Source of the DNA: Hypericum androsaemum
Taxonomy: Eukaryota; Streptophyta; Magnoliopsida; Malpighiales; Hypericaceae
Assembly (NCBI GenBank): GCA_963995505.1
Contig: OZ023190.1
Coordinates: 18,718,092-18,782,091, forward strand
Length of the DNA stretch: 64,000 nucleotides
Direction of reading: 5' to 3'
The position numbers were made by a program, and so were the translations under genes. The notes under the pieces were generated by a model. It was given only the letters and a program-made list of their open reading frames with translations, searched no databases and was not told the DNA's origin. This document shows, piece after piece, positions 12,045 to 24,197 of this stretch (position 1 is the first letter of the stretch; the number at the start of each line of letters is the position of its first letter).

Positions 12045-12590
12045 TTACCTTTTGTTTTGGTTTTCACCGTGAGAAGCTACACGCTGTAAAAAAATGGCGT
12101 CTTCGTCTTCGTCTTCTTCTTCTTGTACATGTCCATTGCTTGACCATTAGCGGTTCTGGAAACAGATTCTCTCTCTGGGTTGAAGTTACAATCTTTTTCC
12201 TTAATTTCGATCTCTCGATTGAACAGTCCACAGTTTTTTATCTATCTGGATCCAAAAAAGAAATTCACCTTTTGTTTTGGCTTTCACCGTTAGAAGCTTC
12301 ACACTGTTAAAAAAATGGAGTCTTCTTCTTCTTCTTCTTCGTTGTCTTTTACTCTGTTTCATGTCCATTGCTTGACCATTTGCGGTTCTTGGAGCTTTCT
12401 TTCTCCTACCCTTCTGGAAACAGCTTCTCTCTCTGTGTTGAAGATATGATCTTTTTCCTTAATTTCGATCTCTCGATTGAACCAACCAACCGTCCACAGA
12501 TTTGGAACCAGTTTTTTCACCTTTTGTTTTAGCTCTCACCGTTAGAAGCTTCGCACTGTAAAATGGCGGTCTCGTTCCCGGTATCTTCCT
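12045..12590 (+). repeat. three tandem copies of a leader segment, copies about 220-250 bp apart
   Basis: The block CACCTTTTGTTTTGGCTTTC, followed by ACCGTTAGAAGCTTCACACTG and an ATGGCG/ATGGAG with CTT-rich tract, occurs near 12048, 12268 and 12519. The copies diverge by substitutions and small indels. The linking parts share CATGTCCATTGCTTGACCAT and AATTTCGATCTCTCGATTGA. The array sits in the presumed leader intron of the DUF1639 gene. Each copy carries its own short uORF-like ATG. Confidence 0.8.
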
Positions 12591-13115
12591 CCTTCTCTTC
12601 TATTTTCTTCAAATTTTTTTGGCTTCTCTCTTGGAGATGCCAAAACCTCGGGGAAATGGAGATATCGGTCTTCCTCTGGTTAAGAATTAAGATGCAATCT
12701 TTTTTTCCCCTTAGTTTTGATCGAACGGTTCAAAGTTTTTATCTATATTTTGTCTCGCGAGAAGAAAAACGAGGGGGGTCCGAATCTAATTAATTTCCTT
12801 AATCCTTTGTTGCGTGTTTCATATTTCCACTATACGGCTGGCTTTGTTTCTCTCTTTGTTTCGATGCCATTGAAATTTCATTTGCACCTTCTTGCTGTTT
12901 TCCCAAATTTTTAGGTTTTACTTTTTTTTTAATCATTTTTTAAATGATCATGAAGTTTTTGTTTGAAATCGAGACTTTGGACTATATATCTATAATGTTC
13001 AATGTTTAATGATTTGGTGCGTGGTTATGTTTTGGCTCAACTTTATTTTCAAAATAATTTTATAATTAACGACTTTTGGTGGGGGAAAATAATGGGGGGA
13101 CAGGTGGACAAAAAA

Positions 13116-16100
13116 ATGATGGAAAAAGACGCAATAAGAAGCCACCAAAATAATGGGATCACTAACACCACCACCACCCATAATAGATCCGGAGCCGAGT
13201 CCACTGCGAGGCAAACGACGTCGTCGCCAGATTTCGTGCTCCGGTGGGGGAACCGGAAGCGGCTCAGGTGCATGAAGGTCCAGGCCAAAGACGAGTCGGC
13301 CACCAACCACATCCCGGCAAATCGAATTCGCCGGGTCGTTAGGGGCGATAAGGACATTTCTTCCACTGTTATTAATAATCATCAACATCAGCAACAGCAG
13401 CCAAGTACAACCACCGTAAATAACAACAACGGCGGAAGTCACGGCAACGGGTACTTCAATCTCCGGCAACGCCCTTCCTCGCCGTCCCTCCTCGGATCCC
13501 ATCGTGTTCTTAGGTACGATTTCCCATATCTCTCCCTTTTTAGCTTTAATAATAAACTCTAATTTTCTCTCTGTTTTTTTTTTGAGGGGATAATTTTTTC
13601 TCTCTTTGATGGTTTCGCAGTTTTGGTATGATAATCGAGGACAGATTAGAAAATGGATCAATTTGTTGAGTTTTTGGGTAGAGATCGAAGTTTAACTAAA
13701 AATATCAAATTCGGAAATCATTTGTGGTCCATATTCATTGGATACCTAATTCTAAAAGAATAATATGCGCGGGTTTTTCTTCCTTTGTTTGCTGTGCTAT
13801 GCTATGGGACGGGATTCGATATTTTAAATAATTAGTGGGGGATGATGGTTCGAGGAGGTTGCCTGTGTTTCGTGGGTGTGGTTATAGAGGCGGGTCCGTC
13901 TTGGGTGAATTGGTCCTTGGTGGGTCGGGTCACTTGATATTACTCTACGGGTAGTATTTTTACGGAGACTGGGTGAATTGGTCCTTGGTGGGTCGGGTCA
14001 CTTAATAATACTCTACGGATAGTATTTTTACCGAGAGTAGTAAAATTGACTCGGTTAAAAAAGTCTTGAGCTCGATACGGATAGTATTTCGACCGTGTGT
14101 CCTCTAATTGGGGGTAAGGGGTCGTGGTGGTCACGAGAGGGCCGAGGTGTCTTTTCTATCTTGATGAATGTTTAGCACGTGCTGTTACGTTTTAAAAAAC
14201 TCTTGTTAATGATGCCATAATTGTCGATAAAAAACTAATTCCATTACAAGACACGGCGTAGGAGTAGTTGTAACATGTCTGTTGTTTATGAATGCACGTC
14301 AGCTGGAGTAGTTGTAACATGTCTGTTGTTTATGAATGCACGTCAGCTGGTTTTGGCTTTTCCTGTAAAGAGATTGGTACACAGCTACACCCGGACACAC
14401 AGGATCGTAGCATTGTTGTTCCGATCCATAATAGCCCAACCAATCCCATCTCTGATGTCTCTCTATTGTTTTATATTTTAAAAAACGACTAAAAACCCCT
14501 CTCTCTCACTCTCACCCACAATGACTTTTTTTTGGAAGGTAAATGTTTGAATTTTGGACCTCCTAAATATTTAGAATATTTTGTGTCATTAGATTTTCTT
14601 GATTTTTAAAAATATATTAGTGTTATTTATTGACAGAATTTTATCATTTTTATTTTACTTAGCTCAAATTTAAATTAATCGATTTAGTGTACCAGCAGCG
14701 AATACTAATTGGACATACATGGATGGGACAATTCGATCCCAGATCCTTTCCACGTGTCCGCACAAACCTCCCCTTTCTGTCCAAAACCCCAATTACAACC
14801 GTCGGATCATTATTAAGAGTGGGAGGGGGACTGGTCCACTTTACTTTCCCTTTCTATCTCTAATTCTCTCTCTCTCTCTTCCCAAACCCCGCATTTCAGC
14901 ATTTGAAACACGTAACCAATGTTCAAAAAACGGGGCAAATCCAACGGCGAGAGAAATATCTATCTTAGCTTTTCACGAAAGAAAAAATCTAAACCGAGAA
15001 TAATATTAATAAGAGCCCTCCTTAATTAACACACAACCCAACAGACACCCCATTCTCCACGCCATAAGTCCAAGTCCACCGATTCAAACAAAAGGGTAAA
15101 TTTGCCATTTCCCATTGTAATAATTTTATCAGTACTTTGGAATAAGAAATTATTTTCTTTAATGTATCGCATGAAATATGTACGTCCATTTTAGGGGTGA
15201 CTTGTTGTATTACATATGGATGGTTGGGTGATCGTCCTTTTACTCAAAATCGAGTATTGTCGAGTATTATTTTAGGGGTGGTGGTAAGGTAATCGTGTTT
15301 GGATTGTGATCAGGAATTCTGAGAACCCGAGTGTCATGAGAGGGCAGAGCAACGGAGGCTTGAGGAGGGTAGCTTCTTCTCCTGATAGGAGAGGCTCCAA
15401 CCACCACCAAGACCCTGTTGCCAACCACAATAACAAGTCCGGGGGGTCGTCGGAGACGGCTCAGGAGAGCAAGAAAGAAGGAGGGTCGTCCTCGGGAAGT
15501 GGGGAGGCGGCGGCTGTGTGGCCGCCCAAGTTCGTGATTGCCTTGACCAACAAAGAGAAGGAGGAAGACTTCTTTGTGTTTAAAGGGTCTAAGTTGCCTC
15601 AGAGACCCAAGAAGCGAGCCAAGTTCATTCAGCGGACACTCAATGTAAGCCCTCCTTCGAGCCTTGATTTTTCATTTTTTTGGTTCTCTTTATTTCGAGC
15701 TGGATTGATCATTTTGGTTGCCTCTTTCATTGGATTAGGTAGTGGCTTATTGTCTGTTCCATGTGATATTTTAACAGTATTCCACAAATTTGGAGAATCG
15801 TTTCCTAAATAAAAGTATAAAGCCGACACGGTAGTAATTATTATTATAGCTTTCACTTAAAAAATCTATATCAGAGGACGTGTCCCCCTCTCAGCAATTT
15901 GTTCTCTGGGATTGTCCTTGGGTGGATCCCGTCCCAGCTTGATTTTAGGAATTTAATGGATGGGGAAGAGTTTGATTTTGAGCGAGTCTAGTCTTTTTCT
16001 TTCGCATTCAACCATTTTTACTATTTTCGGCCGGTAAGAGCTGGAAACAATCTAAGATAAATCCAGGAGGCTGACGTACACGTGTCACTTGAACTGCGTG

Positions 16101-17294
16101 ACCTGTCTATATATTAATTTCCGTCGAGTATTTTAAGAAACCCAACTAATTTAATTACACGATCTTCCACAGTTGGCATGAAAATGCCTCTTTTTAAGTT
16201 GGGGTATTGATTTGATTTTATTGGGTAGATTAGAGAAAGATTCCGTGTCTTCTTTTCCAAACAACGAAATGAAAAGTCCAAAAGGTAGTTTCAACAGAAA
16301 TTTGTTGCAAGTTGTAGTTTCAACAAAAAGGCACCAGAGGCCCTAGATTTTTAGGTTGGGGAAAAAGTGGGCCTTATTAATAGTGAACAAAAAGGACCGC
16401 TCTTGGGTTTTTTTGGTTTATTATTATTATGATTATTATTATTATTGTAATGACGCTCTTGGGTTTTCTATTTTGGTTCATTATTGTAATGACGATCTTG
16501 GGTTAATTAATTAATAGGACATTAAAGTGGGTGCATACTTTCTGTGCTTGTCGGTCAAGTGCTGGGTGCATTATTGGACTCGCATGTGGCCTAGTGGATT
16601 TTACCAATTTCTCTTGTGCGTTTTTTTCTTAAATTGAAATTGTATTGGTCAGATATCGGGGGATTTTTTTGATTCGTTTAAGAAAATCTGATATTTAAGT
16701 CTTACGAATTAAATATACATTATTGAGGAGTGATCTCTAAATAGGGTTCGAGCAGAGGTTGTAAACTACTTGGGCTTCTTTAGAGAGACTTGCCGACAAA
16801 GAGGCCCACGGACCAAACAGTCTCTTCTAGTGGGGCCCACGGACTTAACAGCCAAGACCGTTTAGTAAATAAGTTTGCGATTTTGTCAGAGTTAGGAGTC
16901 TTGAGGTTTTTTTATTGTCAGGCGGAGTATTGAGGTTAAAGCTTAAAGCATGAGAAGAAAAGTGTGTTGTTCTAGTGCTGTGTTTTTCTGATTTTTCCTG
17001 TCATTTGTTTGTAATTATCATCAGCTTGTGAGTCCCGGTGCCTGGCTGTGTGATCTGACGCTGGAACGTTACGAAGTAAGAGAGAAGAAGATCTCCAAGA
17101 AGGTACGTACTATCACTGTGACTTCCATCCGCATTCATCTGATACTCGTGAAAATGGCGTTGTTCCGTCTACGAACTATTCGTGTTTCATCTGATACAAC
17201 TGAGCATCGGTTGGCACTCTTAACACTGTTTATCGTGCAGAGACCGAGAGGATTGAAGGCAATGGGTAACATGATTGAGTCGGACTCCGAGTAG
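13116..17294 (+). CDS. DUF1639 family protein
   Basis: This is a plant-specific protein of unknown biochemical function. Four exons join in frame: 13116-13513, 15314-15644, 17025-17102 and 17241-17294, giving 286 residues from the chosen start. The N-terminal part has DFVLRWGNRKRLRCMKVQ, and a low-complexity His/Gln/Asn stretch follows. The conserved C-terminal DUF1639 core reads WPPKFVIALTNKEKEEDFFV, KGSKLPQRPKKRAKFIQRTL, LVSPGAWLCDLTLERYEVRE and finally RPRGLKAMGN. The Lys/Arg-rich block (RPKKRAKF) could be a nuclear signal. In-frame ATGs also exist at 13002 and 13092. I chose 13116 because it is the first ATG after a plausible leader-intron acceptor and family members usually start close to the DFVLRWGNRKR motif. 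The first intron, 1.8 kb, holds two tandem duplications. Confidence 0.88.
13903..14038 (+). repeat. tandem duplication, 68-bp unit x2
   Basis: GGGTGAATTGGTCCTTGGTG starts at 13903 and again at 13971. The two units differ at a handful of positions (for example CTACGGGTAG versus CTACGGATAG). They lie inside intron 1 of the DUF1639 gene. Confidence 0.9.
14263..14350 (+). repeat. perfect tandem duplication, 44-bp unit x2
   Basis: The unit AGTAGTTGTAACATGTCTGT... is repeated exactly, starting at 14263 and 14307. It is a young duplication in intron 1 of the DUF1639 gene. Confidence 0.95.
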
Positions 17295-19648
17295 GTGAGG
17301 GTTCTCCGGAGAAAAAAGAAGGGTTTTCGTGGAGAAGAGAAGAGTATGGGGATGTTCCATGAGATGAGGTTGCTTGCCCTTTGCAGAGAAGATATGAGCA
17401 AGATTCGCTGCTATACTATGTATACTCTTTCACCTTTCATCGAGGGGCCAGGATTGGAATGAAGGGATGTGTTCTTTTTTTCACTCGTGTCTTTTTCCAG
17501 CTCAGCACTTCCTTTCCCTTTCTTTCCCCATTTTTATGTTTTCTTCCCAGTTAAAATAGCTGTAGAGGACAAACTAACTTTCTTTTTTTCTCCAAATCTT
17601 ACATTTATATATTTATAATACACACCACCCATTTATAAATCAAAGTGGGATTGGGAATGACTAGGGTTCGAATTCTGGTCACGACGAAAATCTATCTATT
17701 TAGTTAGAAATGGTAGTTTTTTCTGTTATGAGTTGAGCATTTAGCGAGCGTTTCAGAGTCGAAGACAAATGGTGGTACTGGATGGAATCAGGGAAGTACG
17801 ACTTCGTTGTGGCATTAATATGGCTATTTACCGACTCATGTATGGTCTGATGGATACGGTGTTAATTTTTAAATATGAGATAGGATGATCGAATTTTATG
17901 ACCGTCTAAGATTCAAAATTGTGGAAATAATTTAAATCTCAAAAAAAAAATGGCTATCTGGCTTGCTTGGACTCGAGAGTCCAGTATTGGATCATTTATG
18001 GAGAAGGTGAGAGGTGAAGATTTGAGATTATAACCATTCATAGTTCTCGAGTTCAACTTATTCTCGACTTTTTCTAGCCCGATCAAGATGGTTCGAATTT
18101 TAAATTTTGAGAACATAATCGTGTTGAATATTTGATAAGCGTGTTTTATTACCCTTCAAAAATTTTGAATGACTTGAATATAAATTTGTTGATTCAATAG
18201 ATGTTCGAATATTGAGAAAAAAAAGGAGTAGTTAAATGCTAAACAAACCACCAAATTAATTCTGTAGTGCGACCAAGGAATCATCGGTAGGAAAGGAAGT
18301 CTATGAGGAAAGGAAGTCTATGATTACCGGCATATATCTCCACTTTAAAAACCGTAATTAATGGATCGAGGGTAGCGTGGTGGGCATCTAAGGAGCGGTG
18401 GCCTAACTGGAGAGGGACATCTGGCCCTCAAATTGAACATTATTCCGACATGATTATCTGGATCGACCTTTTTGATCTGTCCGATTAGGAATTGTGGGTT
18501 GCAACCATTAACTAGCATTTGGATATGTTTAAAAGTTTTGTCCGTTAAATTGTAATTTACTTGGACCTTAACTAATCAGTCCACCTAATATATTTTATTA
18601 CAGGGCGGAATAAACAAAAACAACACGCAACTTTATTAAGCACAAGACAAGGTCCAAAGCAATTCAACTAACTCTATGATTACCGATGAAATACTATCTA
18701 ATGCCTACTTTTCATATACGCCACGCTACTTCAATGATTTAGACTTAAGGGCTAAGTAACTCCACTTAAGGTATGAACTTGTCCCGGCAACTTTTAATTT
18801 TCCATCTCTTTTCGGGTCCGATTTGTCATTATTAATACCAAATTGAAATTATTTTAGATTGATCCTTTTTTTTACAAAATCTCCTAATTTACCAAATTAG
18901 AAGCTGATAAATTATGTAGTGGTTTGGTTTATAACCGGAAAACGGAACAAAGAAATATGTTTCCAGGGACTAGGAAGCTCCGATACTCACTGACGAGAGG
19001 TTGGATTTACTCTTAGATTCAAATGGAACAAATATAAAAGATATTAATGAAATATGTTACACGCGATTAAAAAAATTGGAGAGTTCGGAAATTTAACTCG
19101 ACTGAACTAGTTGTGACGATAGGAGAGTCTTAGAGGAATTAATTGGAAAAGGACAAATTTCTTTATCAATCGCTACCCATAACGTTGTCATATTATAAAC
19201 CCTCGTATTTCTTCAAATTAGCCCCCATAAAAAAATCCAATTTCGACGCTACCTTGGGAATTTTATACTTCCAATTACTGGTTGCTTTAATATAAAATAG
19301 CATGAAAATGAACAATGAGGAAGAACCAGACCTCCAGAGACAATAATTAATAAAAAATTAGAAGGCAAGAAACGAAATCTAAGAGATTATTTATACAATA
19401 GAGAAAACGATAACAACGTCTCAATCAAATCCATCAACATCCGTGTACCACGTAACATACTCCCAACGCCATCAAACCAAACCACGACACCTGATAATAA
19501 TTAATTAATTATTATATACTCCCACTAAAATCCTACTATAAGCTAAAGCCCCATTAGATCCGCCAAAACTAAAATAGTAAAAAACCGAATGCGCTCATAA
19601 TAATTAATATAAAATGCGTGGGAAAAGAAAAGGTAGATAGCTTCTTCT
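17295..19648. other. intergenic, no gene recognised
   Basis: The first 250 bases or so are probably the 3' UTR of the DUF1639 gene. The remainder is AT-rich with only short random ORFs. No RNA gene, inverted repeat or transposon end stands out. The last part near 19500-19640 is probably the 3' UTR of the AG-peptide gene on the minus strand. Confidence 0.5.
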
Positions 19649-19834
19649 TCAGATCTTCAACGCGTAGCCAAAGAAGAGAGCCAGGACACCGGCGGCCAGG
19701 CTGGGGGAGACGGATCCGGCGGCGGATTCTGGGGACGGGACCGGAGCGGCGACCGGCTCGGCTGCGTGAGCAGTGAGGGCGGCGAGTAGGACGGCCGCAA
19801 AGGCGAGGAGAGCGAAAACCCTAGCTGAGGCCAT
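19649..19834 (-). CDS. arabinogalactan peptide (AG peptide), GPI-anchored
   Basis: This is a tiny proteoglycan backbone of the plant cell surface. The 61-residue intronless ORF has the three-part plan of AG peptides. There is a signal peptide (MASARVFALLAFAAVLLAAL, cleavage after about AHA). A short mature part, EPVAAPVPSPES, carries Ala-Pro and Ser-Pro sites for Hyp-linked arabinogalactan. A C-terminal hydrophobic segment (LAAGVLALFFGYALKI) would be replaced by a GPI anchor. Length matches the family (about 55-75 residues). The GC-rich coding part contrasts with AT-rich flanks, as in many real plant genes. A TATA box lies about 120 bp upstream on the same strand. The specific AGP number is not assignable. 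Confidence 0.85.
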   Translation of the reverse strand: MASARVFALLAFAAVLLAALTAHAAEPVAAPVPSPESAAGSVSPSLAAGVLALFFGYALKI

Positions 19835-19951
19835 TCTGGTCTTTTGACGAGCTGGCGGAGTGACAAGACAGGAGTCTATTGATATTTGACTTGAAGTTGA
19901 TTCTTTTTCTTGGGTCTGGTTATTTTTAAGGTGGAAGAGTGCATGTGAGTT

Positions 19952-19959
19952 TATATATA
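19952..19959 (-). promoter_or_regulatory. TATA box of the AG-peptide gene
   Basis: CTATATATAAAC on the minus strand lies about 120 bp upstream of the AG-peptide start codon. This is a normal plant core-promoter spacing once a leader of about 90 bases is allowed. Confidence 0.6.
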
Positions 19960-20065
19960 GGGGAGAGAGGGGAAGACAGCTGAGGAAGTTAGGGTTCGGG
20001 CAGGAGAGCGGGCAGCTGACCAGGGGAGAGATTTCGGTTTATACCCAATATTTGGTCCCGACAGG

Positions 20066-20791
20066 TAGGGATGGCAGAAATTTCCATATCTTGAGGATCG
20101 GACCCTACCCTTACCCTACGGGTCTAGGGTATGTTGATTTTGACTGGGTCTAGGGTAGGGTATGGATATAGGTCAATGTTTAGAGGTAGGGTTTAGGGTA
20201 GGGTATGAATTCATAGTTAGACCCTGTGGGTCAGACCCTGCCCTTACATTTTTACCTTATTTTAGACTCTAACCTAATTAGACTCTAGTTAGACCATTGT
20301 TAGACCGTATTGATAATATATATAATATACTTTACGATTAACTTTAATATATTTATTATGTTATTCCGCAACTAGCTTAGAAGAAGTCGTGAATGATGGA
20401 TCATTAGAATCTGACATGTTATATTTTTCTTTTGTTGAATTGTTTATGTACTTCAAACTCTAAAAAAACTTTGGACTATTAAAATTAAATTACAAAATTT
20501 GATGTTTCATCAATTTTCTATTGAATGTTGATGTGTAACGTAGTAGATGTCTTGAATTTATTTAACTTTTATATAAAAATTAAGTTTTGATTAAAAATTA
20601 TCAAAATGCAGAACGTTAAAGGGTCGGACCCTTCAGACCCTATAAACCCTGGGTCTCCAGGAGGGTAGGGTATGAATCTAACAATAAACAATTTGTAGGG
20701 TCGAGGGTAGAGTATGGGCCCATCCAAAAAAACTAGGGTATGGGTAGGGTCCTATCAATACTCTATCCTACCCAACCCATTGCCATCCCTA
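20066..20791. mobile_element. hAT-type non-autonomous element with 8-bp target duplication
   Basis: The ends read TAGGGATGGCAGAAAT (left) and TAGGGATGGCAATGGG (right, inverted). The target duplication is CCGACAGG (20058-20065) versus CCGATAGG (20792-20799), differing at one base. The interior near both ends is built from repeats of GGGTAGGGTATGG-type words, that is, long subterminal repeats as in hAT elements. The middle is AT-rich. No transposase ORF is present. Confidence 0.88.
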
Positions 20792-20884
20792 CCGATAGGG
20801 ACGATTAATCTAATTTTAAGTGAATTTTGAAAAATGACAAAAAATATTAACAAAAATGTAACACATAGGTTATATCTGGTTAGG

Positions 20885-21366
20885 AAAGACTATGAATTGA
20901 ATTTGAACTAGCTCAAACGAATCCGAATTTAGATTCGAATTCGTACTTGGACAAATCGAATATGAATTCATATATCTAAATTCGTCAATTCATCGAATGT
21001 CGAATAATTCGTCAAAATAAGTATAAAAAAATTAATAGGATAAAATTTTAAAAGAGATAATTTGATCTCTATGAGTATTCTCTCTTAAAGTTTACTAATT
21101 AGCTATTTTAGTTCTATTATTAGTCATATAATTAGTGACATCTCTCTATCAATTTTACAACAACTCGAGGATGTAGTTACACGAGGAAAAAAAATATTTA
21201 AAAACTCAAAAAATCGAAATAAATAAATGATAAAAAAACTCAAAGTCGGAAAAATTCAATACAAAATTTGACAATTTATAATTCATATTTATATTCGTGT
21301 ATGGATAAATTAAATACGAAATATAATTTTACTAATTCAAATTCGTTCGCTTCATTGTCACCCCTA
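20885..21366. repeat. TTCGAAT-rich degenerate MITE-like segment
   Basis: This segment has the same word usage as the interior of the hAT MITE at 9058. It ends with an inverted TAGGGGTGACAATGAAGC sequence (at 21340-21362), which looks like a hAT end. I could not find the matching left end, so the element is either truncated or too decayed to delimit. Confidence 0.45.
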
Positions 21367-24197
21367 CTAAGCTGGAATATATTCTGGTCAGTGGGGAGAG
21401 TTTATGGTTTTCCGAATTTGTAATTACAGGTTGGCAAACTAATAACGTGGCGTTGTACGACAGCTGGTTGGGGGCTTTGGTCCAAAACGACAGCTTTCGG
21501 GGAGGGTATGGGGAGAAGCAGGAGCATCTCACGCACTAATTAGGGAGAGTGCGTCCCACTCGCGATTTCTGTTGCTTATTGGGGGCGAGTGGGTTGTACG
21601 TGTCCTGCCATGCGCGCGTATCTGCGTGTTAGATAACGGGAAGATGTTCTCAATCAGTGAGGTCTTTTACTCTTTTTGATATCGTCCAGCCTAGCTTAAG
21701 GAGCGTTTAGTTATAAAAAATAGCAGCTTAGAGAGCGTTTATTGATGATTTGTTTAGGATTCGGATAGTTAATTCAGGTTTTAGTCTTTTTATAAATAAA
21801 ATTTATTAATCATAATATGTGTAAAAAATTTTCTTACAAAATTATATTTTTTAAAATTATGTCACTTTAAAATTTATTGTAAAAAATTGCGATAGAAAAA
21901 AAGTACATGCACGGTAAAGGTGATATATGTCGTTAAAATTATATCTTGGTCATGTCCATTATAAAAAAACCATAACAAAGAAAAAGTGTTCGAGCCGCAT
22001 AACCACGATTCTACAATTCCCGCGTTTTGTCCTAGGATTTTCGTTAGTTCAGGTTTTAAACTAGGTAGGTTCTTAACACATTTTATCAGTCTAGGATTCA
22101 AAATCTCTGGTTAAGTTAAATGGGGTCCGATTCGGTGCTGGGAACATAGAGCCTGCTATAAGATGTTGTAGTTTTGACGCACGTGTGTCCAAATTTTTTT
22201 TCAAAAAAAACTATCAAAATTTGACGGACCATAACTTTTGACTCGTTTAAAAATTTTGCTATTATAATATATTTTCTGAAAGAAAATTTAACGATCTACA
22301 CGAATTACAGCTTTATTTTTTGAAAATCGATGTACCATCAATTTTTTCCGTTGCAATTTTTATGCTTTTGGGATTTTTGTACCGTTGGGATAATGTTTCG
22401 TTGAAAATTTTGTGCCCTTGGAATGATGTGTTATTGAATTTTTTGTACTGTTAGTATGATGTGTCGTTGAAATTTTTATGCCGTTGGAAATCCTTGTTGC
22501 TAGAATGGTTCAGCTGGTGTAGCCAGATTACGCTCGGTGGTGATTCGAGGTTGTGGGGCCCACATGGATCGAATGGCTGAAGAAAAAAAGTTGTCACATG
22601 GGTGGGAAAGTGGTACAGAGAGACCAACAGCTAAAAGAGGACATGCGTTTTGCAAACGGTTTGGTTTGGTCCCTTTTCTTTTCTTCCTTTGTTTTTTTTT
22701 TCATTACGTTTTCAGAAAAATTAAGACAGATGTTGCCTTTTGAATATAAATTTAAATTCTGAATGTAAGAAGGGAGTGAAAAAACAGTAATGTGCCTCTA
22801 GAACCTTCACCTTGTTCGATATTTTTCTCATACTCAGATTGATTTGGAATTTGAGTCGATTCATATTGGAAATACTTATTGCTACACAAATTTGAACATA
22901 ATTACGTTTTAACTATTTAAACTTATAATTTTTGGTTTTTTTAGACCATTTGTTATCCATCTTATTAGTCAATTAATCCAAGTTCGAGCTACGTAGAACC
23001 TTTAAAAATTGGCAAAAATCTCACAGTAAGTACGTAACACTGATGTATTTATTAGGATTCGAACTCGAGACCTAGTTAATTTCGATCAACTTCGAATACT
23101 AATTTTTTATCTTAATTCAAACTTGATTAATCTGACTTACTAAAATTCGAATACCAAATTTTTTGGTTAATTTACAACAATCGATCGACGGTTAATTTAC
23201 GAGATATTTTTTTTTATAGAACTTTTACGAGATATTTCTTATGTTACTTTTTTTTACAAACGCAACGTTCTCTTCACGCTGAAATTATTGTCCACAAGGC
23301 ACCAAAATTGGGCAGGCGGATACCAATTATGAACGTTTTAATCTATTTGGCAGTTTCCCGACATTTGATTTTCCAATGTCGGCAGTTGTATTTAGGACTA
23401 ATTATAAAATAATACTACCTAATGCATTGATTAATTAACAGATGTAATAGGTTTAAATTGTGAGAATAACCACGTCAATTTTTTAGATAGTTGAATGAGT
23501 GAGTATCAAGATATTTGGAATAACAATTAAAATATTTTTTAAAATAAATTATTACACCATAATTACAATTGTCAGAGTTTGAACTATGTACCTCCTAAAA
23601 TTAGTATACTCTTTGTGCCATTATGCTAAATGTATTTTGGCAACAATTAAAGTATTATCCAGTGAGAGACTAGATTATTAGTAATTTATATCCCGGTGTA
23701 TATATTTTTTAATTATGAACTGGGTAGTCGATCTAAAAATAAAATTGATAGATTATGAGTAAAAATAACCTTACACTTAATATAAACAATTGGACCCAAT
23801 TACGACATTCTCTCCACGCGAATAAAAGTGTATTTTTTTAGATCGGATAAAAGTTTGTTGATAAATATTCTCTTTGGTGTAACTTAATTCTTAGTGTTGA
23901 AATTGTTTTACTTATAAATTGCATTGCGTCCTGGAATTGAGCAAATTCGGTGAAAATATTGAAACTGTCCTCTTCGTTTGTAGGAAACAAAATTACGGGA
24001 TAATTTCGTTTAATCTAATGAATTTACAGCAATCATCATATCAGTGTGATTAATGATTAATCACTTCAAAAGGCGTGATTTTTGTGATAGGGCAGGACGT
24101 TACGTTACGGATAAGTAATGCCATTGTAAAGAAAATGATTGATAGAGTAACCGTTTTTTTCGGGGCGAATTTGGTGGGGATTAGACTAATCTTTAGC
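21367..24197. other. AT-rich intergenic region
   Basis: No gene was recognised. Bases 22370-22490 hold about four degenerate copies of a 33-bp unit (TTTTGTACCGTTGG...ATGTGTCGTTGAAAT). Several short ORFs around 22540-22760 have no family resemblance. The region ends at the left LTR of the copia element. Confidence 0.5.

Noticed and set aside
13049..13661. Minus-strand ORFs of 105 and 220 residues
   Set aside because: Antisense to exon 1 of the DUF1639 gene.
17655..17700. tRNA-like GGTTCGAATTC stretch
   Set aside because: No acceptor or anticodon stem can be formed around it; the word is common in this AT-rich genome.
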